DNA of 64,000 nucleotides from JAEUHO01 sp046350655 (GTDB lineage: Bacteria; Planctomycetota; PLA2; JAEUHO01), in assembly GCA_046350655.1 (NCBI GenBank), contig JAXMAB010000011.1, forward strand, positions 82,009 to 146,008. The letters are read 5' to 3'. A program made the translations under genes and the position numbers. Shown piece after piece: positions 23,189 through 31,351 of the stretch; the stretch's first letter is position 1; each line of letters starts with the position of its first letter. The notes under the pieces are model-generated. The model saw only the letters and a list, made by a program, of their open reading frames with translations, made no database searches and was not told the origin of the DNA.

Positions 23189-26100
23189 TCAGCGGTCGGT
23201 GGTGAAGAGGCGGACGATCCGCGCCTGGTCGGCGGCGAAGCGGCCCACGGGCGCCTGCGCGACCACGACGCCGGACGCGAACACGCCCGGACGCGCGGCG
23301 ACGCGGACGACCGACGTCGAGAAGCCCGCCGCGGAGAGTCGCGCCACCGCGCTCTCGACGGACGAACCCGCGACGCTGGGGACGTCCACCATCGACGGGG
23401 ACGCGCCCGCGCCGACCTGGATCGTCACGGGCGAGCCGGTGCGCGCGGCCGAACCCGCGCCCGCGCTCTGCATGCGCACGCGGCCGGCGGCGGCGCGGGC
23501 GTCGCGGTCCCCGACGACGACCGGCAGCACGCCGGCCCGCATCGCGACCTCGATGGCCTCGGCGGCGTCGCGGCCGACGAAGTCCGGCACGGCGACCGTC
23601 TCGGCGCCGGCGCCGGACGACAGGACGCTGCCCGAGGGCGCGGCGGTCGGCGCCGGGCCCACCGACGGGGCCCCAGGCGTCGGGCCGAGGCCCGGCGTGA
23701 CGCGCGTCGGCGGCGCGGGCACCACGCGGACCGGCGGGGTCGGCGCCGTGCCGGGCGTCGGGGTCGTCTGCGGCGTCGGGAGCGGCGGCGGGACGGGGGC
23801 GCCCGGACGCGTGAGCCGGCGCGGCGGCGGGAGGTCGCTGCCCGGCGCCGGCGTCGGGAGCGGCGGCGGCAGCGGGCGCACGTCGGGGGTCGTCGGCGTC
23901 GGCACGGTCGGCGTCGGCACGGTCGGCGTCGGCACGGTCGGCGTCGGCACCGTCGGGGTCGGCACCGTCGGGGTCGGCACCGTCGGGGTCGTCGCCTTGC
24001 CGACGTACAGCACCACGCTCGAACCCGCCGGCGCGGTGCGCATCGACACCGGCTCCTGGCGCAGGACGAGCCCCGCGCGCTCCGGCGTCGTCGGCTCCTC
24101 GAGGAGGCGCGGCACGTAGCCGGCCTCGCGGACCACGCGCTGCGCGTCGTCCGCGGGGCGCCCGACCACGTCCGGGACGAGCACGGCCGCCGGCGCGGCG
24201 GGCCGGCGCGCGACGACGATCTCCGCCCCGTCCGCCCCCACGGGCTCGCCCGCGGTCGGCTTCTGGTGCAGCACGAGGCCCTCCGGCGTGTCGCCGGCGG
24301 TCTCTTCCTCGGTGACCCGCACGCGGACCTTCGCCGTCCGCAGGACGTCCTCGGCCGCGAGCCGGGTCAGGCCGACGAGGTCGGGCATCGTCGGCGCGGC
24401 CGCCGGCGTCGGGGGCTGCGTCGGCGGCGGCGTGGGCGGGACCGTCGGCGTCGGCGCGGCGGCGGCCCGCGCGACGACGAGGGCGACGCCGCCGTCGGTC
24501 AGCGGCGCACCGGGCGCGGGGAACTGACGGAGGACGATGCCGTCGGGCGTGTCGCTCGACACGTCCACCTCGGTCACCGACACGCGCACGCCGGCGCGCC
24601 GCGCCTCGAGGACGGCCTGCGCGCGCGTCAGCCGGCGCAGGTCGGGCGCGGTCGGGCCGGCGGGCACTTCGACCACCGGCGGCGCCTCCGCCATCGCGGG
24701 CGGCGTGTCGGTCATGGCCGGCGGCGTGTCGGTCATCGCGGGCGGCGCGACCACGACGGGGTCGCCCATCGCGGGCGGGACGTCGGTCATGGCCGGCGGC
24801 GCGTCGGTCATCGCGGGCGGCGCGACCACGACGGGGTCGCCCATCGCGGGCGGGACGTCGGTCATGGCCGGCGGCGTGTCGGTCATCGCGGGCGGCACGA
24901 TCACGACGGGGTCGCCCATCGCGGGCGGCACGTCGGTCATCGCCGGCGGCGTGTCGGTCATCGCGGGCGGAGCCACGGCGACGGGGCTGCCCGCGGCGCG
25001 CGGCACCCGCAACGTCACGCGCGTCCCGACGCGGGCCGCGCCGGCGGCGGGGTCCTGGCTCGTCACGGTGCCGGCGGCACCGGCCGAGGCCTCGACCTCC
25101 TCGACGACGACCTCGAACCCGGCGCCGACGATCGCGCGCTCGGCGGCGGCCCGCGGCTCGCCCACGACGTACGGGATCTGCGCGACGGCGGGCGGCTTCG
25201 CGACCTCGCCGACGCGGACCGTGACGGCGCCGCGCTCCGCGACGCGCGCGCCGCCGGCCGGCGCCTGCTCGACGACCTTGCCGACCTTCGGCGACCCCGC
25301 CTCGACGACGGCGGGCTCGACCTTGCCGACGAGGCCGGCGCGCTCGAGCGCCGCCATCGCCTCCGCGACGGCGAGGCCCGTGACGTCGGGGACGTCGCGC
25401 TGCGCGACGGCGGGCCGGCGGCCCACGATCAGCTCGACGGTCGCGCCCGGCGCGACGTTGTTCCCGGCGGCGGGTCGCTGCCGGAGCACGCGCCCGTCGG
25501 ACGTGTCCGGCGCGTCCTCCATCGCCACGACGACCTGCACGCCGGTCCCCGCGAGGGCGGCCTCGGCCTCGGGACGGAGGCGGCCGACGAGCTGCGGCAC
25601 CTCGATGGACGCCGGGCGGCGACCGACGCGCAGGAGCACCGGCGAGTTCTTCGGCGGCTGCGTCTCCGCGGCGGGCACCTGGGCGATCACGCGCCCGTCG
25701 TTGCCCTCGCTGTCCACCTGCTCGACGACGGGCGCGAACCCGAGCGCGCGCAGCGAGCGCTCGGCCTCGCCCTGCGGCTTGCCGACCAGCGACGGCACGC
25801 TCGGCGGCCGAAGCATCGGGAGGATGACGAACGCGCCGATGCCGAGGGCGACGGCGCCGAACCCGCCGAGCAGCAGCGCCGCGGACGGGGCCTTGCGTCG
25901 CGTGGACTCGAGCCGGACCGTGCCCTCCCACGCCTCCGCGGCGACCTGCCCGGCGGCGTCGGTGACGTTCACGGAGACGGTCGCGGAGCGGCTGCCGTCG
26001 AGCGTGACGCGCAGCGGCACGTGGAGACGGGTCAGCGTCGGCGCGGCGTCGTACGTGCCGCCCGTGCGCTCGCCGCGCAGGTCGAGGGGCTCGAGGCCCT

Positions 26101-26206
26101 CGGACGTCACGACGCGGACGTTGCGCGCCTTCGACGTGAACTCGATCTCGAGGACCGTCAGCGCGCCCTTCGTCCCGGGCACGCGCTCCATCAGGTGGAC
26201 CTTCAT
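23189..26206 (-). CDS. Membrane protein with about nine PASTA domains
   Basis: 1005 residues. A ~105-residue N-terminal domain of unknown type is followed by one membrane helix (about 109-133). Then come PASTA-like repeats starting near 135, 203, 272, 345, 525, 615, 686, 880 and 950, recognisable by VPDVVG/VPSLVG starts and V.L.VGR-type ends. PASTA units bind muropeptides in PknB-type kinases and PBPs, but no kinase or transpeptidase domain is present. Two low-complexity linkers interrupt the array: PPAMTD/PPAMGD repeats (about 411-507) and TPTVP repeats (about 739-772). It starts one base after the stop of the zinc-ribbon gene (TGACATG), so they are coupled. It probably acts as a long cell-surface or periplasmic scaffold. 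Confidence 0.85.
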   Translation of the reverse strand: MKVHLMERVPGTKGALTVLEIEFTSKARNVRVVTSEGLEPLDLRGERTGGTYDAAPTLTRLHVPLRVTLDGSRSATVSVNVTDAAGQVAAEAWEGTVRLESTRRKAPSAALLLGGFGAVALGIGAFVILPMLRPPSVPSLVGKPQGEAERSLRALGFAPVVEQVDSEGNDGRVIAQVPAAETQPPKNSPVLLRVGRRPASIEVPQLVGRLRPEAEAALAGTGVQVVVAMEDAPDTSDGRVLRQRPAAGNNVAPGATVELIVGRRPAVAQRDVPDVTGLAVAEAMAALERAGLVGKVEPAVVEAGSPKVGKVVEQAPAGGARVAERGAVTVRVGEVAKPPAVAQIPYVVGEPRAAAERAIVGAGFEVVVEEVEASAGAAGTVTSQDPAAGAARVGTRVTLRVPRAAGSPVAVAPPAMTDTPPAMTDVPPAMGDPVVIVPPAMTDTPPAMTDVPPAMGDPVVVAPPAMTDAPPAMTDVPPAMGDPVVVAPPAMTDTPPAMTDTPPAMAEAPPVVEVPAGPTAPDLRRLTRAQAVLEARRAGVRVSVTEVDVSSDTPDGIVLRQFPAPGAPLTDGGVALVVARAAAAPTPTVPPTPPPTQPPTPAAAPTMPDLVGLTRLAAEDVLRTAKVRVRVTEEETAGDTPEGLVLHQKPTAGEPVGADGAEIVVARRPAAPAAVLVPDVVGRPADDAQRVVREAGYVPRLLEEPTTPERAGLVLRQEPVSMRTAPAGSSVVLYVGKATTPTVPTPTVPTPTVPTPTVPTPTVPTPTVPTPTTPDVRPLPPPLPTPAPGSDLPPPRRLTRPGAPVPPPLPTPQTTPTPGTAPTPPVRVVPAPPTRVTPGLGPTPGAPSVGPAPTAAPSGSVLSSGAGAETVAVPDFVGRDAAEAIEVAMRAGVLPVVVGDRDARAAAGRVRMQSAGAGSAARTGSPVTIQVGAGASPSMVDVPSVAGSSVESAVARLSAAGFSTSVVRVAARPGVFASGVVVAQAPVGRFAADQARIVRLFTTDR
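23891..23992. repeat. 15-bp tandem repeat coding for TPTVP
   Basis: About six to seven copies of GGCGTCGGCACGGTC or close variants inside the PASTA gene. They encode a TPTVP spacer between the seventh PASTA domain and a Pro-rich linker. Copy number is likely variable between strains. Confidence 0.85.
24688..24975. repeat. Tandem repeat coding for PPAMTD/PPAMGD units
   Basis: A 21-24 bp unit (GCGGGCGGCGTGTCGGTCAT type) is arranged in a higher-order repeat of about 72 bp, giving PPAMTDxPPAMTDVPPAMGDP blocks. It forms the linker between PASTA domains 4 and 5. Confidence 0.85.
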
Positions 26207-26207
26207 G

Positions 26208-26609
26208 TCAGCGCCCCGCCCCCTCGGCGCCGGATCGTTCGGCGATCGTCCGCTTGGCCCACGCGCCGATCTCCGGCACGCGGCGGATCTCCTCGAAGTC
26301 GAGGAGGATGCCGTGGCAGCGCGGGCACCGCTCGATGTCGAGCGGCACCTCGAGCGGGAACTCGATCCGCTCGAGGACCGTCGCGCACGCGGGGCAGTGG
26401 ACGGCCGTCGCGCCGTGCTTGGCGCAGCACTCGGCCGCCGCCGGGACGTCCTCGGCCCACCCCTCGAAGCCGGCCAGGGCCCCGGCGGAGAAGAAGTTGG
26501 CCCCGCACTTCATGCAGATGCGGACCGGGGCCCCGCCCCAGACCTGCTCCGACATGTGGGGGTTCAGGCACCGGGGGCAGCGGAACTCGTCGTCGGCACG
26601 CGACTTCAT
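26208..26609 (-). CDS. Double zinc-ribbon protein (zf-TFIIB type)
   Basis: 133 residues with two Cys4 ribbons: CPRC (11-14) paired with CMKC, and CPAC paired with CPRCHGILLDFEEI, which is the zf-TFIIB pattern. No enzyme motif is present. It is coupled to the PASTA protein (1-bp gap). A TAGCAT hexamer ends six bases before the ATG, predicting a leaderless mRNA. Its role is unknown. Confidence 0.75.
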   Translation of the reverse strand: MKSRADDEFRCPRCLNPHMSEQVWGGAPVRICMKCGANFFSAGALAGFEGWAEDVPAAAECCAKHGATAVHCPACATVLERIEFPLEVPLDIERCPRCHGILLDFEEIRRVPEIGAWAKRTIAERSGAEGAGR

Positions 26610-26712
26610 GCCCCCATGCTACGGCAGGACCGGGCCGGGCGGGAGCGTTACGGCGGGCCCTTGGCGGGCCCCGGAACCGCCTCGGACCCCGGCTCCCCCG
26701 CGGGCCGGACCG

Positions 26713-28956
26713 CTACGGCCCCGCGTCGATCCAGTCCCCCACGAGGTCCGACCCTTCGACGTGGACCCGGACGGTCCCGAGGGGCGGCATCCGGTTGCCG
26801 TCCGTGGCCTGCATCCGCAGCCACAGGACGGACCCGTTGCGCGAGCCGGGCGCGACGAGGAGCGGGGTGGGCAGCCCGAGGCCGCCCGCCTGCGGGGTGG
26901 CCCCCACGACGCCCATGGACCCGACCGGGACCGTCGAGCGGAGGTCGATCGTCACCGGCGTCGGGCCGCCCGGGCGGTGGCAGGGCGCGCAGTTCGTGTC
27001 GAGGTACGCGCGGGCCCTCGCCGCGACCGTGGCCGCGCCGTCGTCCATGCGGGGGTGGGCCGGGAGGCTCGACGGCGAGGGGATCCCGCCGGAGAACATC
27101 CCGATGCCGGACCACGTGCGCAGCTGGTTGTCCACGCGGCCCCCGACGACGCCGTAGTCGAAGTCGCCGTTGAGCTGCCGGGTCGAGAGCCCGAGGACGC
27201 GGCCGACCGCGGCGGTGTGGCACCGCAGGCAGTCGGTCCGGGACGGGAACGTCCACGTCTGCGACCGCGTGCCCGCCGGCGCCGACGGGTCGGTGATCGT
27301 GAGGACGCGCGTCGAGCCGGCGGGCAGGAGGTCGGCGTCGGTGCCGTCGTCGCGCCAGCGGTAGGAGTACCCCTCCCATCCGGACGGCGTGAGCAGCAGC
27401 ACCCGGGTCTCGACGGGCACCGCGCTCGCGGGGTTGCCGGCCACGAGCGGGAGGTCGAACGACTTCACGAGCACGGTCTGCACCGGGAAGGACCACGCGC
27501 CGTCCTGCGACCAGCCGACGGTCGCGGTGCCCGGCAGCGCCACCCACCGCGCCTTCACGGCGTCGTCGCTCCAGAGGGGCATCTGGACGTCGTACGGCAC
27601 GAGGCCCGGCGCGGGCACGCGGTTCGGGACGTCGCTGAACAGGCCCGTGGCCGAGAGCGTCTGGGGGAACGTGCCGCCGCCGGGCACCGTCGAGCGGAGC
27701 CCCAGGACGCGCCCCGTGTAGAGGTCGCACGCGTAGAGCTCGCCCGCGGCGTCCTCGCCGAACGAGACGATCCCGTCGGCGCTCGAGATCTGGACGTTCG
27801 CGGTCGCCTGCGTGCCGTCGTACGCCAGCGCCCACACGCGCCCGCTGCCGGCGTCGGCGTAGACGTACTGCCCGCCGAGGAACGGCACGCGGGTGCCGCG
27901 GTAGACGTAGCCGCCGGTCACGACGTTGCCCTGGGAGCGGTCGTAGACGTGCACGGGCGCCTCGAACGGCCCCGGGAGGTTCTCGTTCGTGAAGGCGGCG
28001 TCGCCCTCGTACTTGCGCCAGCCGTAGTTGCCGCCGCGGACGATGACGTCGATCTCCTCGTAGCGGTTCTGGCCGACGTCGCCCGCCCACAGCCGGCCGG
28101 TCCCGCGGTCGAACGAGAACCGCCACGGGTTGCGCAGGCCGTAGGCCCAGATCTCGGCCCGCACGCCGCCGCCGACGCCCACGAACGGGTTGTCGGCCGG
28201 CACCGCGTACGCGCCGAGCGCGGTCCCGCTCGGGTCCACGCGGAAGATCTTGCCCAGCAGCGTCGTGCGCGACTGCCCGTTGTTCTGCGGGTCGCCCCCG
28301 TCGCCGCCGTCGCCGAGCGAGCCGTAGAGGTAGCCGTCGGGGCCGAACGCGAGCATGCCGCCGTTGTGGTTCTCGTACGGCTGCGCGACCGTGAAGAGGA
28401 TCGTCTCCGAGGTGAGCGCGACGTTCGGGTCGGCCGACACCTGGTACCGCGCGATCACGCTGCGGAGCCCGAGCCCGCCGCTGTCCGTGGTGTAGTTGAC
28501 GTAGAAGCGCCCGTTGGAGGCGTAGGCGGGGTCGAACGCCATCCCGAGGAGCCCGAGCTCGCCCCCCGAACGCACGCGCGACGTGAGGTCGAGGAACGTC
28601 GTCACCTGCCCCGCGGTCACGTTCGCCTGCTTGGGGAACACGCGGATCCGCCCCGCCTGCTCGACGACGAACAGCCGCGACGCGTCCGACGGCGCCGCCG
28701 TCACGAACACGGGCTCGCTGAAGCGCGCGCCCGGGAACTCGTCGAAGAGCTCCACGCTCCCCTGCGTCGGCACCGACAGGGGGAACGTCAGCGTCGAAGG
28801 GGCCACGCGGCCGTCGAGGCCGAACGTCCCGCCCCCCCCGCCGCCGCCGCCCCCCCCGCCGCACGCGGAGACGAGGGCGAGCACCCCGAGGCCCGCCGCG
28901 GTGAGGGCGGCCGGGACGGCGGGGCGATGCGGACGGACGGGCGACGGTCGCGGCAC
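26713..28956 (-). CDS. Glucose/sorbosone dehydrogenase-like lipoprotein fused to cytochrome c
   Basis: 747 residues. The lipoprotein signal ends in LALVSACGGGG, followed by a long poly-Gly run. The body is a GSDH-type beta-propeller (VFVTAAPSDASRLFVVEQAGRI, GLLGMAFDPAYASNGRFYVNY, ENHNGGMLAFGPDGYLYGS, WAYGLRNPWRFSFD, GDVGQNRYEEID). The C-terminal ~280 residues carry two heme motifs, CLRCH (near 574) and CAPCH (near 655), so electrons can leave through cytochrome c. Such proteins oxidise sugars in the periplasm; the substrate and PQQ use are not shown. The GTG start at 28956 has GGGAGG six bases upstream. Confidence 0.85.
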   Translation of the reverse strand: MPRPSPVRPHRPAVPAALTAAGLGVLALVSACGGGGGGGGGGGTFGLDGRVAPSTLTFPLSVPTQGSVELFDEFPGARFSEPVFVTAAPSDASRLFVVEQAGRIRVFPKQANVTAGQVTTFLDLTSRVRSGGELGLLGMAFDPAYASNGRFYVNYTTDSGGLGLRSVIARYQVSADPNVALTSETILFTVAQPYENHNGGMLAFGPDGYLYGSLGDGGDGGDPQNNGQSRTTLLGKIFRVDPSGTALGAYAVPADNPFVGVGGGVRAEIWAYGLRNPWRFSFDRGTGRLWAGDVGQNRYEEIDVIVRGGNYGWRKYEGDAAFTNENLPGPFEAPVHVYDRSQGNVVTGGYVYRGTRVPFLGGQYVYADAGSGRVWALAYDGTQATANVQISSADGIVSFGEDAAGELYACDLYTGRVLGLRSTVPGGGTFPQTLSATGLFSDVPNRVPAPGLVPYDVQMPLWSDDAVKARWVALPGTATVGWSQDGAWSFPVQTVLVKSFDLPLVAGNPASAVPVETRVLLLTPSGWEGYSYRWRDDGTDADLLPAGSTRVLTITDPSAPAGTRSQTWTFPSRTDCLRCHTAAVGRVLGLSTRQLNGDFDYGVVGGRVDNQLRTWSGIGMFSGGIPSPSSLPAHPRMDDGAATVAARARAYLDTNCAPCHRPGGPTPVTIDLRSTVPVGSMGVVGATPQAGGLGLPTPLLVAPGSRNGSVLWLRMQATDGNRMPPLGTVRVHVEGSDLVGDWIDAGP

Positions 28957-29205
28957 GGAATCCCTCCCACGGACGGCGGCATTGTCCCGGCCCCCGAGGG
29001 CGCCGGAACGGCCGGCGGGCCTCGCGTCCCGGGAACTCGTCCGGGAGCCGGGAGGCGGCCGACCCCCTCTGGGATACCCCCGTCCCCCCCGGAAGCGGAC
29101 GGGATCTCCGTCCGGGCGCGCGTTCGATCGCCGCGTGGACGGCGGCCCCCGCTTTGGTAGCGTCCGGGTCCCGGCCGGGGGTCCCCCGACCGTCCGGAGA
29201 CCTCG

Positions 29206-30396
29206 ATGTCCCGCTTCCCGCGTTGGTTGATCGCGTCGTTCGCCGTCGTCCCCTGCTGCTTCGCGCCGGGCGTCGCCCGCGCCGAGGACCCGCCCGCCGA
29301 GGGCGCGCCCGGCAAGCCCGAGAAGAAGGAGACGAACGACGAGAAGCCGTTCGACGACTGGAAGCTGTGCAAGAACCGCGGCGCCAAGCACAACCGCGAC
29401 CGCGCGGAGTTCTGGACGAAGAAGGGCGCGAGCGGCAAGGACCTCCTGTGGGTCGCGAAGATGTGGGGCCGCGCGCTCGAGTTCGGCAAGGCCGCCGAGG
29501 TCTACAACGCGTTCCTCGCGTGGACCCCGGACGCCGCGGACACGGCCGCGCAGTCGGCCAACCAGAAGAACCGGCCGACGGCGATGGCCGACCTCGTCGA
29601 GGTGTACTTCCGCGGCAAGGAGTGGGCGAAGTGCCTCGAGATCGCCGAGAAGTTCCGCACGGACTACGCGGACTCCGCCGGCATCGCGCAGTTCGGCTGG
29701 GACATCCCGGGCCACGCCGCGCGCATGGCGGGCGACGAGGCGAAGGCGCTCGAGATGTTCGAGAAGGCCGCGGAGGCGAAGTACGTCGCGGGGGTCCTCG
29801 ACCTCGTCGACGTCCATCTGGCCGCCGGCCGCGTGGACGACGCGAAGGCGGCGCTCGCGAAGTGGTCGGCCGACCTCGAGAAGGGCGGCAAGGAGCTCGC
29901 GTGGATGAAGGAGGTCCTCGACGCGGTCGGCACCGCGCAGGCCTCGCTCGAGGGCGTCCGCAGCATCGGCACGACCGAGGCGCCGACGTCGTTCACGCAG
30001 CCCACGCTGCTGTACCAGTGGACGATGCAGACGGGCGGCGCGGACAAGTCGCTGCGGGAGATCGAGCTCATGCGCCGCGGGCTCGGCGACATCACCGTGC
30101 TGGGCGTCGCCACCTACAAGAAGTACAGCCCCATCTCGATGAAGATCGACAACGAGATGAGCGAGGACACCGAGACCGACCTGTACAAGAAGATGATCGC
30201 CGAGACCTTCATCACCCCGCAGCCCCCGCACATCCTGGTGCCGCAGGCGTGGCTCGACGGGCTCAAGATGAAGTGGGACCGCCAGGTCGTGATCCTCGAC
30301 AAGGACGGCAAGCTCCGCTACGCCCGCCTCAACCAGGAGAAGGCGTGGGACTACGCGGCCATCGAGCTGGCGGCGAAGAAGATGCTCGGGAAGTGA
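29206..30396 (+). CDS. Exported TPR-like protein of unknown function
   Basis: 396 residues with a signal peptide (about 1-26, ending GVARAED). The middle is Ala/Lys-rich and helical with TPR-like pairs (ALEFGKAAEVYNAFLAWTPD, LEMFEKAAEAKYVAGVLDLV). The C-terminal ~100 residues look like an alpha/beta domain (VVILDKDGKLRYARLNQEKA) that may be a thioredoxin-like fold without a CxxC motif. GGAGA lies five bases before the ATG. A TAGCGT hexamer at about 29158 is a candidate -10 box. Confidence 0.65.
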   Translation: MSRFPRWLIASFAVVPCCFAPGVARAEDPPAEGAPGKPEKKETNDEKPFDDWKLCKNRGAKHNRDRAEFWTKKGASGKDLLWVAKMWGRALEFGKAAEVYNAFLAWTPDAADTAAQSANQKNRPTAMADLVEVYFRGKEWAKCLEIAEKFRTDYADSAGIAQFGWDIPGHAARMAGDEAKALEMFEKAAEAKYVAGVLDLVDVHLAAGRVDDAKAALAKWSADLEKGGKELAWMKEVLDAVGTAQASLEGVRSIGTTEAPTSFTQPTLLYQWTMQTGGADKSLREIELMRRGLGDITVLGVATYKKYSPISMKIDNEMSEDTETDLYKKMIAETFITPQPPHILVPQAWLDGLKMKWDRQVVILDKDGKLRYARLNQEKAWDYAAIELAAKKMLGK

Positions 30397-30422
30397 CCCC
30401 GCGTCCCGCGACGCGAGGCCCG

Positions 30423-30455
30423 GCGGCCGGCCGTCCCCCGTGGACGGCCGGCCGC
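30423..30455. terminator. 14-bp stem hairpin after the TPR-like gene
   Basis: GCGGCCGGCCGTCC and its exact reverse complement flank a 5-nt loop (CCCGT). It lies between the convergent TPR-like and boxR stops, and is flanked on both sides by copies of the dispersed repeat core (about 30410-30422 and 30468-30480). Confidence 0.65.
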
Positions 30456-30514
30456 TCGTCTCGGGACCGCGGGGCCCGGCGCGCGCGCGGCCGCGCGCGA
30501 GGCCGGGGACGACG

Positions 30515-31261
30515 TCAGGTGACGACGAGGCCCGCCACGCGCTCGACGACGCGGGCCACCGGGATGCTCGTCGTGTCCACCGTGTGGTCGCTCTGCGCGT
30601 AGAGCGGCGCGCGGGCCGCGAGCAGGGCGCGCAGGTCGGCCATGGCGTCGGACCGGCGCGCCATGGGGCGCAGGTCGCCCTGCGCGGCGACGCGCGCCAT
30701 GTGCTCCTCGGGCTTCGCGCGCAGCCACACGGTGACGCTCCCCCGCCGCAGCAGGTCGAACGTCGTGGCGTCGTTGACGAGCCCGCCGCCGGCGGCGAGC
30801 ACGAACGCGGTGGGCCCGGCGAGCAGCGCCGAGAGGACGTCGCGCTCGAGGCGGCGGTAGTAGCCCTCGCCGTGCACCGCGAAGATCTCGGCGAGCGGGA
30901 GGCCGGCCGCCTCCTCGACGCGGGCGTCGAGCTCGACGAACGCGACGCCGAGCTTCTGCGCCACGAGCTTGCCGACGGTGCTCTTCCCGGCGCCCCGCAG
31001 GCCGAGGAGCGAGAGGCGCACGGGCCCGCGCTCGACGAGGAGCTCCGCGGGCCGGCACCCGAGCGCGGCCGCCAGCTCCGCGAGGCGGACGATCGAGATG
31101 TTCCCCCGGCCGGTCTCGACGTCGGCGAGGAAGCGGGCGGACACCCCGGACGTGGCCGCCAGCTGCGCGATGGTCCAGCCGCGCCCCTTGCGGCGCTCCC
31201 GGACGGCGTGGCCGAGGCCGACGAGGAGGGCGCGGGCGGCGGAATCGACCTTCGGGGGCAT
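30515..31261 (-). CDS. boxR: BoxR/BzdR-type regulator: XRE helix-turn-helix plus shikimate-kinase-like domain
   Basis: 248 residues. The N-terminal XRE helix-turn-helix (about 12-75: RKGRGWTIAQLAATSGVSAR) is joined to a shikimate-kinase-like domain with P-loop GLRGAGKST (87-95) and FVELDARVEE. This is the architecture of BzdR and BoxR, which repress benzoate-degradation operons until benzoyl-CoA binds the kinase-like domain. It is divergent from boxC-boxB, which supports the assignment. The start at 31261 is chosen because TTGCAG, a 17-bp spacer and TATATT end six bases before it, predicting a leaderless mRNA. Confidence 0.9.
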   Translation of the reverse strand: MPPKVDSAARALLVGLGHAVRERRKGRGWTIAQLAATSGVSARFLADVETGRGNISIVRLAELAAALGCRPAELLVERGPVRLSLLGLRGAGKSTVGKLVAQKLGVAFVELDARVEEAAGLPLAEIFAVHGEGYYRRLERDVLSALLAGPTAFVLAAGGGLVNDATTFDLLRRGSVTVWLRAKPEEHMARVAAQGDLRPMARRSDAMADLRALLAARAPLYAQSDHTVDTTSIPVARVVERVAGLVVT

Positions 31262-31351
31262 GGATGCAATATATAGCAGCATCGCTTCCGCTGCAAGGCA
31301 GTATGCTTCCGGCTCGCCCCCGAGCCCCCCGTCCGGTAGCGTCTTCCCCCC
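31262..31351. promoter_or_regulatory. Divergent boxR/boxC promoter and probable BoxR operators
   Basis: This 90-bp region is AT-rich on its left side. On the minus strand the boxR promoter is TTGCAG (-35), 17 bp, TATATT (-10). On the plus strand TAGCGT (31337-31342) lies nine bases before the boxC ATG. Candidate operator elements are the symmetric TGCNATATATNGCA at 31265-31278, a second TGCAA at about 31291, and a repeated GCTTCCG at about 31284 and 31305. TGCA-type sites are known for BzdR; their use here is inference. Confidence 0.6.

Noticed and set aside
23891..24975. A CRISPR array at the regular repeats
   Set aside because: The repeats are in-frame coding repeats (TPTVP, PPAMTD) with no unique spacers and no cas genes nearby.
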